A stretch of DNA of 64,000 nucleotides from G965267335 sp965267335 (GCA_965267335.1 OZ253953.1:4449692-4513691); one strand, 5' to 3'. Counted from the first letter of the stretch, positions 15,430 through 24,887 are shown. Notes: generated by a model from the sequence alone, not told the origin. Program-made: numbers and translations.

Positions 15430-16333
15430 GGAACTTAACTTTTTTGGGCTGATACTCCAGCTCTCTCAAGTTAAGTGATGTGGATTTAACAAGCAAAGTA
15501 GAGTCGGACTTATCCAGCTCCTTCAGTTCTACGTAAAAGGTTCCATTCTTAAAGTTATACTCGGGAACTGTTGTCTCGATTAGAAACCGTACCCTTACCG
15601 AGTCGAAGTCTAACCTAGCCGTTGATCCTTTTTTTCCTTTGATAAGAATCGCTGTATTTTTCTCAACTTCTTTGTATCGGGTGACTTTGGCTACTATTTG
15701 AATCGTATCAACAGCAACCTTACAGAATTCACTGAACTTTGGCTTTAATAAAGATTGAGCAAACAATGAATCATCAGTCAGCTCAACATTCACAAAACGG
15801 TCAAGTGTAACTGAATCAACATTAAGCTGTGAGATAGGACCCTCAACTGAAACTACGTTTGGTTTGATTGCAATTTGACTTGCCCGCTCGGTGTAGGAAT
15901 CAAATGGAAGATTCTCATCATTAACCTTGAGAGCAATGTCTTTGGTCACCTTAAGCTCAAGTCCGGTTTTGAGATTCTTCCTCAGTACATAATTGACTTC
16001 CAGATCGGGTAAGGATTGAGCGACTTCCTGAAAAAGAGAAGTAGCTTGTACCCGGCCTTTGGAGTCTATGCTCTCGACCATATGCACGCAAGGTTCAACT
16101 CCGTAACCAAGATTAGCCAGAAAAATATCCCAGCCACTTCCATTCACATTAACATCAAAAAACTCTTGCACGTCCTCCACTTTTACAAACTGCTGTTCAT
16201 CAAATTGAAAACGAACAGGCACACTTACCGTGGTGACATAATTTTTATTCATCGCGTTCAAAAACCAAAAAGTTGTGGCTGCAAGAATGCAGAGAACCAC
16301 AACTTTTGGATTTGGTATTCTGAACCGTGACAT
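15416..16333 (-). CDS. YbbR-like domain protein
   Basis: 305 residues. One N-terminal membrane segment (residues ~10-26) is followed by extracytoplasmic YbbR-type beta repeats: KNYVTTVSVPVRF at the start and PNVVSVEGPISQLNVDSVTL, a typical YbbR closing strand set, in the middle. YbbR/CdaR proteins in Firmicutes regulate the cyclic-di-AMP synthase; in Bacteroidota they lie, as here, between yajC and coaE and their role is undefined. Confidence 0.8.
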   Translation of the reverse strand: MSRFRIPNPKVVVLCILAATTFWFLNAMNKNYVTTVSVPVRFQFDEQQFVKVEDVQEFFDVNVNGSGWDIFLANLGYGVEPCVHMVESIDSKGRVQATSLFQEVAQSLPDLEVNYVLRKNLKTGLELKVTKDIALKVNDENLPFDSYTERASQIAIKPNVVSVEGPISQLNVDSVTLDRFVNVELTDDSLFAQSLLKPKFSEFCKVAVDTIQIVAKVTRYKEVEKNTAILIKGKKGSTARLDFDSVRVRFLIETTVPEYNFKNGTFYVELKELDKSDSTLLVKSTSLNLRELEYQPKKVKFLGYE

Positions 16334-16345
16334 CGTGTAGTATTA

Positions 16346-16672
16346 TTACTTTGCCTCCGCTTTTTCTGCTTTGGCCTGATGAAGTTTTTGGGTAGACTCA
16401 GAACTAATAGCGCTCTTCTCTATCTTTATTTTCATCCCCTTATCCACTTCTACGAAAACTGTTTCTCCTTCGAAGCCGGTAATTTTGCCATAAATACCAC
16501 CAATGGTGATAACCGCATCACCTTTCTTCAATTGCTCTCTGAACAGCTTCTGATCCTTTTGCTTCTTTTGTTGTGGACGAATCATGAATAGGTAAAACAC
16601 CACAACCATACCACCTATCATTATAAAATTCAAGGTGTTGGGACTCATTTGTAATAAAATCGTATCGATCAT
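16346..16672 (-). CDS. yajC: preprotein translocase subunit YajC
   Basis: 108 residues. A membrane segment (about 13-31) runs into the diagnostic YLFMIRPQQKKQKDQK, then the YajC domain GDAVITIGGIYGKITGF and VFVEVDKGMKIKIEKSAI. YajC associates with SecDF and the Sec channel. Located between the DUF1573 and ybbR-like genes, 12 bp from the latter. Confidence 0.95.
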   Translation of the reverse strand: MIDTILLQMSPNTLNFIMIGGMVVVFYLFMIRPQQKKQKDQKLFREQLKKGDAVITIGGIYGKITGFEGETVFVEVDKGMKIKIEKSAISSESTQKLHQAKAEKAEAK

Positions 16673-16697
16673 TTCTTATATATATCTATGTTAAAGT

Positions 16698-17213
16698 TTA
16701 TTCTACAACTGTTGCTTTTATCTTAATAATCACCGGCTCATCAACATCATATACGTTAGCGGCAATGCGCACATCTTTTTCATGCGGACCTGCGCTCTTG
16801 TATGTGCTGTTGAACTGAACTTCCATCTCCGAAGACTCTCCGGGTAGGATTGGTGTATCTTTTGACCATTTTGAGGTAGTGCAACCACAGGAAGCTCTCG
16901 CATCCGTGATGAGCAAAGTATCTTCTCCGGTATTGGTGAATTCAAAGGTATGCTTTACTATATCTCCTTTTTGAATTTCTCCAAAATCATACACCACTTC
17001 TTTGAATGTCATTCTGGGTCCGCCCTCACGATTACCAAAAGTCATCTTCTCGTCTATTTCTGGAGTGCTCTCATCAGTACCGGATGCCTCCGACACTGTT
17101 ACAGTAGAATCGGTTTCTGTTTCATTTTCTGTGTCTGTATTATCCGAATCTCCACAGCTATATAGAGCAATCGTTGATAGCAGAACTAAAGAATACAGTT
17201 TTAAATTTTTCAT
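16698..17213 (-). CDS. DUF1573 domain lipoprotein
   Basis: 171 residues. SPII signal MKNLKLYSLVLLSTIALYSC, an acidic Thr/Glu-rich linker (residues 22-60), then DUF1573: YDFGEIQKGDIVKHTFEFTN, the DARASCGCTT Cys motif, and LPGESSEMEVQFNST. An Ig-like (ASH/PapD-like) fold found in many Bacteroidota periplasmic proteins; partner unknown. Lies 27 bp downstream of nusB and is probably co-transcribed with it. Confidence 0.9.
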   Translation of the reverse strand: MKNLKLYSLVLLSTIALYSCGDSDNTDTENETETDSTVTVSEASGTDESTPEIDEKMTFGNREGGPRMTFKEVVYDFGEIQKGDIVKHTFEFTNTGEDTLLITDARASCGCTTSKWSKDTPILPGESSEMEVQFNSTYKSAGPHEKDVRIAANVYDVDEPVIIKIKATVVE

Positions 17214-17240
17214 GGCTTCTTTAATTTATTGATTCCAGGT

Positions 17241-18392
17241 TTATTTGTTGTCGATCAGGCCACGCCCGCTCTTTTTAATTTTTTTACTGTCGATGAGTTC
17301 TTTTGAAATTTTATCCAATAACCCGTTTACAAATTGTTTACTCTTTGGAGTACTGTAGTTTTTAGATATTTCAATAAACTCATTGATGCTTACCTTGGTC
17401 GGAATACCGGGGAATGACATCATTTCGGCTAGAGCCATTTTGATAATCAGTTTATCGGTAATCGCTACCCGCTCTATATCCCAGTTGACCAGATGCTTGG
17501 AAATTATTTCTTCCAACTCTTCATCAAGTTTAACAACCTGCTTGAACAGCTTTTCAAAAAACTCTTTGTCCTCTGTCCAGTTGGCTGAAATATCTAATAA
17601 TTTCCACTCGCCTTCCGCCTCCAGATGATTTATTGTTTTCACACAAAGGCTTTTCAGTACCGCTTTATTCTCATCCCAATGGATATCCAATTGCTGTAAA
17701 TGCTCGTCAATCAATTCGTTCTTGAAAATGATTTCCTTTACGATGTAGCGCAGAAGTTCAATTTCATGTCCCTCTTCCTTCAAATACTTTTGAAAAATCT
17801 CAGAATCAATCAATTGCTTTTTGTAGGCATTTCTTACAATAGATTGATCATTACTCCATGAAATCTTATGACTTTCGAGTCCCTTGCGGAGTTGTTCGTT
17901 TGTCCGCAGTCGATCAATAATTTCTGACTCAAGGAATTTAATATTCGTTGACTCATCCTTGCTGTACCGTTTACTTTTCTTTTCAGAATCTTCGACTCTG
18001 ACAAAATCAGATAGCTCAACAATAAATTGAATGAGTAGAAAATATTCCTTTGTGATGTTTTCAAGGTCTTTGAGCATAAAACTATGAATGCTCTTGACGT
18101 CTTTTTTCAGATTTTCATCATACGCTCTCTTTACCTCAGGCAAGTAATCCGATACTTCAGGACTATCACTCTCTAAAGCTTCGTTATTTTCAAACCAGTT
18201 TTCAAAAACTTTCAGGGCTTCATTGCTCAGCGCAGAAAGCTTAACCTTATCCTGAGGTTCCATAGAATTCAGGTCGGGCTGGAAGTGTTCGGTTATCATT
18301 TCACGACCGATATTATAGTTCACATCCATTGCCTGAGAGTAGCTATAATAAGCTTGCATCGCTTTTATTCTGATCAGCCTTCGATTCAACAT
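17241..18392 (-). CDS. nusB: transcription antitermination factor NusB, N-terminally extended
   Basis: 383 residues, more than twice the ~140 of E. coli NusB. The C-terminal ~130 residues carry the NusB fold: WDIERVAITDKLIIKMALAEM, FPGIPTKVSINEFIEISKNY and SKQFVNGLLDKI. The N-terminal half starts MLNRRLIRIKAMQAYYSYSQA, itself NusB-like, then has a long charged helical insertion. The extended form is common in Bacteroidota. NusB binds boxA RNA with S10 and supports rRNA antitermination. First gene of the cluster ending in coaE. Confidence 0.92.
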   Translation of the reverse strand: MLNRRLIRIKAMQAYYSYSQAMDVNYNIGREMITEHFQPDLNSMEPQDKVKLSALSNEALKVFENWFENNEALESDSPEVSDYLPEVKRAYDENLKKDVKSIHSFMLKDLENITKEYFLLIQFIVELSDFVRVEDSEKKSKRYSKDESTNIKFLESEIIDRLRTNEQLRKGLESHKISWSNDQSIVRNAYKKQLIDSEIFQKYLKEEGHEIELLRYIVKEIIFKNELIDEHLQQLDIHWDENKAVLKSLCVKTINHLEAEGEWKLLDISANWTEDKEFFEKLFKQVVKLDEELEEIISKHLVNWDIERVAITDKLIIKMALAEMMSFPGIPTKVSINEFIEISKNYSTPKSKQFVNGLLDKISKELIDSKKIKKSGRGLIDNK

Positions 18393-18455
18393 TTTAAAGA
18401 ACGTTACCCTTTGTGGACTTCATTTTAATTTTTCTCATTTCCAATTTCTTTATCT

Positions 18456-18463
18456 TATCTTTG
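18456..18463 (+). promoter_or_regulatory. -7 box TATCTTTG upstream of the ABC exporter gene
   Basis: A perfect TAnnTTTG match lies about 105 nt upstream of the GTG at 18568, in the 175-bp divergent gap shared with nusB. No clear TTG sits at the usual distance, so the assignment rests on the -7 box alone. A leader of about 95 nt would result. Confidence 0.35.
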
Positions 18464-18567
18464 CTCACTGATTTGAACTCCAAGAAATCATTGAAAACGT
18501 TGCAAAGCTAAATGTTTTTTTGGCATTTCCATAGAACAAAAGTTGGAGAAAATCAATTATGTAGAGG

Positions 18568-20373
18568 GTGAAAGCACTAAAGAAACTCAATAAATATTTT
18601 TATCGGTACAAGCACTTACTCATTCTTGGAGTGCTTTTCATCACGATCTCCAACGTCTTTGCGATGATACCTGCTCAATTAGTAAGGAATATCATCAATA
18701 TCATCGTCAACGAAACAGAAGTAATTACCCTATTCCAGAACTTTACCTTATTCGAAAAAGTACAAACTCTCTTCTTTGGCTCAGTAATTTTCCTTGGAGT
18801 ACTTCTTCTTATTTCAGCTTTATTGAAGGGTTTTTTCCTTTTTCTTACCAGGCAAACTATTATCGTCATGTCGCGACACATAGAGTACGATATGAAGAAT
18901 GACATCTATGACCACTATCAGTCACTCCCCCTAAGTTTCTACCGCAGCAACAACACCGGAGACTTGATGAACCGGATATCGGAAGATGTGAGCCGTGTAA
19001 GAATGTACATTGGGCCTGCAATTATGTACGGCCTCAACCTAATTGTTTTGTTTACCCTGGTGATCAGCTATATGGTCAGTGTAAACTCGACTTTGACGTT
19101 CTATGTGCTACTTCCGTTACCAATACTGTCCGTTAGTATTTATCTGGTATCCAACAGAATGAACAAGCAGTCTGAGCAAATTCAACGAAGTCTGTCCGGG
19201 CTTTCCACTTTTGTACAGGAAGCTTTTTCCGGAATCAGGGTTTTAAAGTCGTTCGTTCGGGAGTCTGATTCTGTGTCCAAATTCTCAGGTAAGAGCAATG
19301 AATACCGCCAAAAATCTCTGAAACTGGCAATGACCAACTCGTTGTTCTTCCCTTTGATTATGGGGTTAATCGGATTAAGTCAAATACTTACGGTTTATGC
19401 CGGTGGTGTTGAGGTGATGAACGGAAATGTGACCGTAGGAAACATCGCAGAGTTTATTATTTATGTCTATATGCTTACCTGGCCGGTTGCATCCCTGGGA
19501 TGGGTGACCAGCATTATTCAAAGAGCCGCAGCTTCTCAGGAACGAATCAATGAGTTCATGGATACCAAAACGGATATTCTTTCTGAAAAAGACCTGAAAG
19601 AGGATATCAAAGGAGATATTGAGTTTAAGAATATCAGCCTGGTTTATGATGACTCCGGAATAGAGGCAATCAATAAGCTATCATTCAAAGTTCCTGCCGG
19701 ACAAACAGCTGCGATTGTGGGCACAACCGGTTCAGGCAAAAGTACGATTGCTAACCTGATCAGTCGAATGTATGATCCTACGGATGGTGAAATATTGATT
19801 GACGGTCGCAACATCAAAGACTACAATGTCAGTCATCTTCGCTCGCAAATCGGGTATGTTCCACAGGATGTATTCCTCTTTTCAGACACCATAGGAAATA
19901 ACATCACTTTTGGTGCACCTAAGGCCACCAGGGAAGAGATGGAGCAAGCAGCCAAAGACGCTGATGTCTACAATAATATCATTGAATTTGACAAAGCCTT
20001 TGACACAGTAATCGGTGAAAGAGGCATCACACTTTCCGGAGGTCAAAAACAGAGGATATCTATCGCCCGTGCCTTGATACAAAAACCTAAGATTCTTTTG
20101 TTGGACGATTGCCTTTCAGCTGTCGATACAAAAACGGAAGATACGATTCTGACAAACTTAAGCGGCATCATGAAAGACCGCACTTCGCTGATTATCTCTC
20201 ATCGGGTTTCATCTGTGAAACTGGCCGATCATATCATTGTGTTGGACGATGGCAAAATTGTGGAGGAAGGCACTCACGAAGAGCTTATTGCAAAGAATGG
20301 CACCTACAAAGAGCTATACGAAATGCAACAGGAAGAAGCTAATCAGTCCTCAGCTACGGGCACATCGATATAG
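18568..20373 (+). CDS. ABC exporter half-transporter with degenerate Walker B (BmrC/YheI-like)
   Basis: 601 residues from GTG. Six membrane segments (residues ~15-310) are followed by an ATPase domain: Walker A GTTGSGKST (~385), signature LSGGQKQR (~489), Walker B LLLDDCLSAVD (~508) and SHRVSS (switch His). The catalytic Glu after Walker B is Asp. This is the hallmark of the degenerate half in heterodimeric exporters (BmrC, TM287). The half-exporter at 21394-23166 has the complementary pattern. Likely drug, lipid or peptide export at the inner membrane. The 3' end overlaps the convergent gene by 31 bp. Confidence 0.9.
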   Translation: MKALKKLNKYFYRYKHLLILGVLFITISNVFAMIPAQLVRNIINIIVNETEVITLFQNFTLFEKVQTLFFGSVIFLGVLLLISALLKGFFLFLTRQTIIVMSRHIEYDMKNDIYDHYQSLPLSFYRSNNTGDLMNRISEDVSRVRMYIGPAIMYGLNLIVLFTLVISYMVSVNSTLTFYVLLPLPILSVSIYLVSNRMNKQSEQIQRSLSGLSTFVQEAFSGIRVLKSFVRESDSVSKFSGKSNEYRQKSLKLAMTNSLFFPLIMGLIGLSQILTVYAGGVEVMNGNVTVGNIAEFIIYVYMLTWPVASLGWVTSIIQRAAASQERINEFMDTKTDILSEKDLKEDIKGDIEFKNISLVYDDSGIEAINKLSFKVPAGQTAAIVGTTGSGKSTIANLISRMYDPTDGEILIDGRNIKDYNVSHLRSQIGYVPQDVFLFSDTIGNNITFGAPKATREEMEQAAKDADVYNNIIEFDKAFDTVIGERGITLSGGQKQRISIARALIQKPKILLLDDCLSAVDTKTEDTILTNLSGIMKDRTSLIISHRVSSVKLADHIIVLDDGKIVEEGTHEELIAKNGTYKELYEMQQEEANQSSATGTSI

Positions 20374-20882
20374 TGATCCTTGGTTGACCCTTCTGAATGC
20401 TTGGACCAGTCTGACATCCCGCGTACCGTGATCTCAATATCATTCTCAGCAGCATACTCCATTACAGCTTTGTGAATTTTAGGAACCATTACGTCACGGC
20501 AATTCATGTGTCCTCGAATAACCTTCCGAGGCTCCACATAAAAAAACCCATAATCTTTGTGTAGGGTAGAGGTGGTATCATCGACTCTTACACCAATAAA
20601 CACTTCAGCAACATGGTCGTGTTCCGCCATTTCCTTGAAAGAGTACACAATTGGACTATATGGCTTGCCGCTGGCTTCAATTCTCTGCATGAGTGTGTCA
20701 ACTACGGAACCCAGGCTGATGTCTTTGCCCTTGTACTTTTTGCCGTTGATAAAGAAGCCTTTTTCCTCCACTACTTTTACGTCTGCAGAAGTAAATCCTC
20801 CGCTTTGCCAGTAAAGTCCAATCGCTGCGAACAACATTGCTATCGCAATGAAGAGTGTAATTTTTCTTTTTCTTGTCATCAT
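20343..20882 (-). CDS. membrane-anchored GyrI-like effector-binding domain protein (tentative)
   Basis: 179 residues. The N-terminal anchor (residues 5-24, RKRKITLFIAIAMLFAAIGL) precedes a GyrI/AraC-effector-like domain: KPYSPIVYSFKE, a VAEVFIGVRVDD strand, a helix PKIHKAVMEYAAENDIEI and a C-terminal HYIDVPV strand. GyrI-like domains bind small molecules, usually inside regulators. Here there is no DNA-binding part and the protein seems exported or membrane-tethered. Located between the two ABC half-exporters, which may link it to transport. Family call by pattern only. Confidence 0.5.
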   Translation of the reverse strand: MMTRKRKITLFIAIAMLFAAIGLYWQSGGFTSADVKVVEEKGFFINGKKYKGKDISLGSVVDTLMQRIEASGKPYSPIVYSFKEMAEHDHVAEVFIGVRVDDTTSTLHKDYGFFYVEPRKVIRGHMNCRDVMVPKIHKAVMEYAAENDIEITVRGMSDWSKHSEGSTKDHYIDVPVAED

Positions 20883-20883
20883 A

Positions 20884-21345
20884 TTAAAAAGGAACTCTCA
20901 TACCCAGACCCAGCTGGAAACCAAAATCAGAATTATCTGAACTTATGCCCAGGAATAACGCGAGGTCAAGGAAGGTTTCAATAGGCGCATCTTCAAATTT
21001 ATACTCCATCCCCAATTTTCCGTCAGGTCCTATGACAAAGCCACCGTCACCAACCCAAAGTTGCCCACCTGCACCGGTATACCATTGCCAGGTTCCGGGA
21101 GTATCAAAGTCAAGTCTGCGCTCAAAGAAATAGTAGTCAGCCATAAAGCCTAGCCAATCGGCACTCATATTAATGGCTCCGTTCAGCTCAAGGGCTGAGG
21201 ATTTGAACTCGGTTTTGTAAGATACGGCAACGAATCCATTATATTGGTCAAAACCGAGTCGACCTCCTAAACTGCTTTGCGCTTTTGCTGAGCAAACTAA
21301 GAAACAAAGTAATACAGGTAATAGAATTTGTTTAAGGCGTTTCAT
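20884..21345 (-). CDS. small outer-membrane beta-barrel-like protein
   Basis: 153 residues. The signal peptide MKRLKQILLPVLLCFLVCSA ends at AKA|Q. The body alternates polar and hydrophobic residues, is Gly/aromatic-rich (GGRLGFDQYNGFVAVSY, LGFMADYYFFERRLDF, WYTGAGGQLWVGDGG) and ends in a terminal Phe (GLGMRVPF), all features of a small outer-membrane barrel. One base from the next gene downstream (20882), so they form an operon. Function unknown. Confidence 0.65.
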   Translation of the reverse strand: MKRLKQILLPVLLCFLVCSAKAQSSLGGRLGFDQYNGFVAVSYKTEFKSSALELNGAINMSADWLGFMADYYFFERRLDFDTPGTWQWYTGAGGQLWVGDGGFVIGPDGKLGMEYKFEDAPIETFLDLALFLGISSDNSDFGFQLGLGMRVPF

Positions 21346-21393
21346 AACAAAGGTAAGTTTGTAATCGCCCGAAATTATAAAGTATATAACTAA

Positions 21394-23166
21394 TTATGAA
21401 ACGTTTTTGTACTGCATATTATACAGCTGTGCATAGTACCCACCTTTCCCAAGTAATTCTTCATGAGTCCCTTCTTCCTTGATTTCCCCCTTGTCGAGTA
21501 CGATTATTTTATCAGCATTCTGAATTGTAGAAAGGCGGTGCGCGATGACAATGGAGGTTCTCCCTTTCATAAGCTTCTCAATAGCTTTTTGAATCATCAC
21601 CTCTGTTTCGGTATCTACCGAAGATGTGGCTTCGTCAAGAACAAGGATTTTAGGGTCGTATACCATTGCTCTTACAAAGGAAATCAATTGTCGCTGACCT
21701 ACTGAAAGTCCGACTCCTCTTTCCTTCACATTATAATCCAGGTTGCCGGGCAATCTTTCAATGAATTTCTTAGCTCCAACAGATTCAGCTGCTTCCAGCA
21801 TTGCTTCCCTCGTGATATCATCATTTCCTAAACTAACGTTCTCCGATATGCTTTCAGAAAAAAGGAAAACATCCTGAAGCACAACGCCTATATGTTCTCT
21901 TAGAGCAGAAAGTTTGTAATCTTTTATGTCCGTTCCATCAATTTCAATGCTTCCACTCTGGATTTCGTAAAACCGGTTGAGCAAATTGATGACTGATGTT
22001 TTTCCAGCACCGGTTGCACCAACAAGAGCTACTGTCTCTCCTTCCTTCACCTCAAAAGACATGTCCTTAAGCACCAGCTCGTCTTTTTTGTACCCAAAAT
22101 TGACCTTGTTAAATTTTACGTGACCCTTAATCTCATCTGGCTCGTATTCCCCATTATCTGGAATATGTTCTTTGTTATCCAGCAGATCAATAATCCTGGA
22201 AGTTGATACAATACCCATTTGCAGCGTGTTGAAGCGGTCGGCTATCATCCTGATCGGGCGAAAAAACATATTGATGAACATGATAAAACCTATCAGCTCC
22301 CCAGGCCCCTTCACCACTCCATCCAAGATCTGATGAGCGCCAAACCACACAACCAAACCGGTACTAATGGCCCCAATAACTTCTGCTACCGGGAAGTAAA
22401 TTGAAAAATATTTCACTGTGCGCAAATGAGCTCTTCGGTGCTCTTTGTTGATCTCTCTGAATTTTTCTGACTCCCTTTTTTCTGTTCCAAAAATTTGAAC
22501 TACGCTCATTCCGGTTACGTGCTCCTGAACAAAGGTGTTGAGATTAGCCACCGCTGTTCTGACCTCACCGAAGGCGCTTTTCATTTTTTCCTTGAAAATA
22601 TAAGTGCTGAATAATAGGATTGGAAGCGGTGCCAAACAAACCAATGTGAGTTGCCAGTTGATCGCCAACATGAAAGAGACTATTGTCACCAGCTGAAGCA
22701 AATCAGCCAGCATGGCCGCGATTCCCTGACTAAAGACTTCCGACAAAGTCTCGATGTCAGATACATTTCGTGTGACCAATCGTCCAATCGGTGTTTGGTC
22801 GTAGTACTTTAACCTGAGACTCAGAATATGTTCATAAAGCTGAATGCGGATGTTTCGGATAATACTCTGACCCAACCAACTAGACAAGTAAGTAGTGACA
22901 AACTGTATGATGGTCTGGGTGATCAGGATTCCTGAAAGCCACCATATCACTTTCATCATACCGGGATAATCCCCCACAGCAATGTGGTTATCAATAGCAA
23001 CAGAAATGAGAATGGGCATTAAGGGGGCAAGGAGCGCCATCACAATCGTCAAAACCAATAAGGTGTAGAATTGAACCCTGTACGGTCGCATGAACTTCAA
23101 AAGTCTTCTCATGACTTTTAAGTCAAATACGTTACCCTTAGATTCTTTTGGTTTTTCCTTCTGCAA
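21394..23166 (-). CDS. ABC exporter half-transporter with canonical Walker B, LSVGQ signature (BmrD/YheH-like)
   Basis: 590 residues. Six membrane segments, then an ATPase domain: Walker A GATGAGKTS (~381), signature LSVGQRQLISF (~484; consensus LSGGQ) and Walker B ILVLDEATSSVD (~505) with the catalytic Glu intact, then AHRLS. In heterodimeric exporters the canonical half carries the altered signature facing the partner's degenerate Walker B. The protein at 18568-20373 supplies exactly that. The two genes converge, about 1 kb apart, with two small envelope genes between them. Confidence 0.9.
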   Translation of the reverse strand: MQKEKPKESKGNVFDLKVMRRLLKFMRPYRVQFYTLLVLTIVMALLAPLMPILISVAIDNHIAVGDYPGMMKVIWWLSGILITQTIIQFVTTYLSSWLGQSIIRNIRIQLYEHILSLRLKYYDQTPIGRLVTRNVSDIETLSEVFSQGIAAMLADLLQLVTIVSFMLAINWQLTLVCLAPLPILLFSTYIFKEKMKSAFGEVRTAVANLNTFVQEHVTGMSVVQIFGTEKRESEKFREINKEHRRAHLRTVKYFSIYFPVAEVIGAISTGLVVWFGAHQILDGVVKGPGELIGFIMFINMFFRPIRMIADRFNTLQMGIVSTSRIIDLLDNKEHIPDNGEYEPDEIKGHVKFNKVNFGYKKDELVLKDMSFEVKEGETVALVGATGAGKTSVINLLNRFYEIQSGSIEIDGTDIKDYKLSALREHIGVVLQDVFLFSESISENVSLGNDDITREAMLEAAESVGAKKFIERLPGNLDYNVKERGVGLSVGQRQLISFVRAMVYDPKILVLDEATSSVDTETEVMIQKAIEKLMKGRTSIVIAHRLSTIQNADKIIVLDKGEIKEEGTHEELLGKGGYYAQLYNMQYKNVS

Positions 23167-23277
23167 AACTTGTCCTTAGAATGAACGAACAAAAATATTG
23201 AATTAAAGGTTATGATATGCAGTAAAGAATTAAACATTCTGTCAAGATTTTTAACTTTGCGCACCAATTGAAAAGAA

Positions 23278-23988
23278 TTGCAAAACAAAACGGTACATAT
23301 CACCCGACTTGGCACAATAGATTATGAATCTGCACTACAAAGGCAGAAAGATTTATTTCAGAGTATCATTGATATTAAACTGAAAAACAGGTCTTCAGAA
23401 ACTGAACCTGAGGTCACTCCAAATCATATTCTGCTTTGTGAACACCCACATGTATATACTTTGGGGAAAAGTGGTGATAAAACTCACCTGCTATTGGATA
23501 AATCAGGACTCGAATCAAAGCAGGCGACATTTTACGAAATCGGGCGCGGAGGTGATATCACTTATCATGGTCCCGGACAAATTGTAGGTTACCCTATACT
23601 AGATTTGGATAATTTCTTCACCGACATTCATAAGTACCTTAGGTTATTGGAAGAGAGTATTATTCTAACTCTGGGAGATTATGGGTTAGATGCCGGTAGA
23701 ATTGATGGACTTACCGGAGTTTGGATTGACTATGAAAAACAAGTCAACCCAAGAAAGATTTGTGCTTTTGGCGTTAGAGCCAGTCGCTGGGTGACCATGC
23801 ACGGATTTGCATTAAACATTAACGCTGATTTGTCGTATTTTAATAATATAGTCCCATGTGGCATTCCCGACAAAGCCGTCACCTCACTCGAACAGGAAAT
23901 TGGTAAAAAAACAGACCTCAAAGAGGTGGAAGACGTAATATTGGGCCATATGTCAGATTTGTTTAAAATGAACTTGGTGGAGGAGTAA
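23278..23988 (+). CDS. lipB: lipoyl(octanoyl) transferase LipB
   Basis: 236 residues from a TTG start. Hallmarks: HPHVYTLGKSGD, the substrate-binding GRGGDITYHGPGQIVGYPI, KICAFGVRASRWVTMHGFALN (catalytic Lys) and IVPCGIPDKAVTSL (acyl-intermediate Cys). Transfers octanoate from acyl carrier protein to lipoyl domains; the LipA step follows elsewhere. Overlap-like spacing of 1 bp to the next gene. No ATG is available near the conserved N-terminus. Confidence 0.96.
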   Translation: MQNKTVHITRLGTIDYESALQRQKDLFQSIIDIKLKNRSSETEPEVTPNHILLCEHPHVYTLGKSGDKTHLLLDKSGLESKQATFYEIGRGGDITYHGPGQIVGYPILDLDNFFTDIHKYLRLLEESIILTLGDYGLDAGRIDGLTGVWIDYEKQVNPRKICAFGVRASRWVTMHGFALNINADLSYFNNIVPCGIPDKAVTSLEQEIGKKTDLKEVEDVILGHMSDLFKMNLVEE

Positions 23989-23989
23989 T

Positions 23990-24394
23990 ATGAAAGAGGA
24001 TATTCCATTTTTACCGGTAGAAGGCATTGCTGTAGCGGTTGTTCAAAAACCTGCACTTGATGACAATTTCGATTGGGAGGTTTTCCTGATCAATGAAAAC
24101 AATGTGCCCATCGAAAACGCCATGATCACCTCCAAAGGCTATGGCACTAAGGATGGTGAGAAACAGGAAACCTCCACCCTGCGACATATGATCGAGTACA
24201 TCCCCCCGAAAAGTGCTGAACTCATCGAGCCGATTATGCCTGATGTATTTCACCTAACCAATCAGTACTGGGTGAGCTATTACATTGATGGGCAGATATA
24301 TGATAAGAAATTTATTTTTGTGCCGGATAGTATAGTAGATAACAATCTGACCTCTTTACCTATCATTGAGCATAAGGGGATTTTGCATCGATAG
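23990..24394 (+). CDS. conserved small protein downstream of lipB
   Basis: 134 residues, no signal or membrane segment. Recognisable strands: GIAVAVVQKPALDDNFDWEV, FLINENNVPIENAMITSKGYG, then a polar middle with RHMIEY and a late YWVSYYIDGQIYDKKFIFVP. An all-beta cytoplasmic protein is suggested. It starts 1 bp after lipB and is evidently co-transcribed. I associate this type of protein with lipB in Bacteroidota, but the function is unknown. Confidence 0.7.
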   Translation: MKEDIPFLPVEGIAVAVVQKPALDDNFDWEVFLINENNVPIENAMITSKGYGTKDGEKQETSTLRHMIEYIPPKSAELIEPIMPDVFHLTNQYWVSYYIDGQIYDKKFIFVPDSIVDNNLTSLPIIEHKGILHR

Positions 24395-24443
24395 AGTTAT
24401 TTGACACTCTTTATAGTCGCTATGAATTAAACAAGTGATGCCT

Positions 24444-24887
24444 TTACCTCGCTGAACCCTCGAGACTCACCTTGAGAAAGTAATAATTTAAAGTCATCAA
24501 GAGTATTACACCCGGATATATGACAAATACATCTTGGTTTGATGAAAAATAACTCGAACCACAACAAAAAAAATTCGCAGCCCAAACTATTAGCGACACT
24601 ATTAACATTATTACCATCCAGATTATAATTCTATTTTTAATATTATTGATTCTAGCACGAAGTATAAGAATTTCAAATAGCGACACTGAAACACATAATA
24701 CCCAACTAGGCCCAATGGCCAATATCAAAAGAGTCGTGAAGACCTCCAATATTGAAATTTCTGATATTAGAGAACCAATAAAACTTATAAAAACTAGCAC
24801 TGCCAGACTCGCAAGCAATCCACTCAAGGCTATTCCTTTCCATTCTCGTTTTAGTATTGAAATTCTGTTTTCTAAATTTTTCATCAT
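24444..24887 (-). CDS. four-segment membrane protein, orphan
   Basis: 147 residues. A basic N-terminus (LENRISILKREWKG) is followed by four hydrophobic segments. Two consecutive ATGs (24887, 24884), with AAAGG just before, give an unusually good ribosome site for this genome. Codon use is more AT-rich than in the flanking lipB and PhoD genes, consistent with an accessory origin. Repeat A begins about 50 nt upstream of the start. No family recognised. Confidence 0.5.
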   Translation of the reverse strand: MMKNLENRISILKREWKGIALSGLLASLAVLVFISFIGSLISEISILEVFTTLLILAIGPSWVLCVSVSLFEILILRARINNIKNRIIIWMVIMLIVSLIVWAANFFCCGSSYFSSNQDVFVIYPGVILLMTLNYYFLKVSLEGSAR

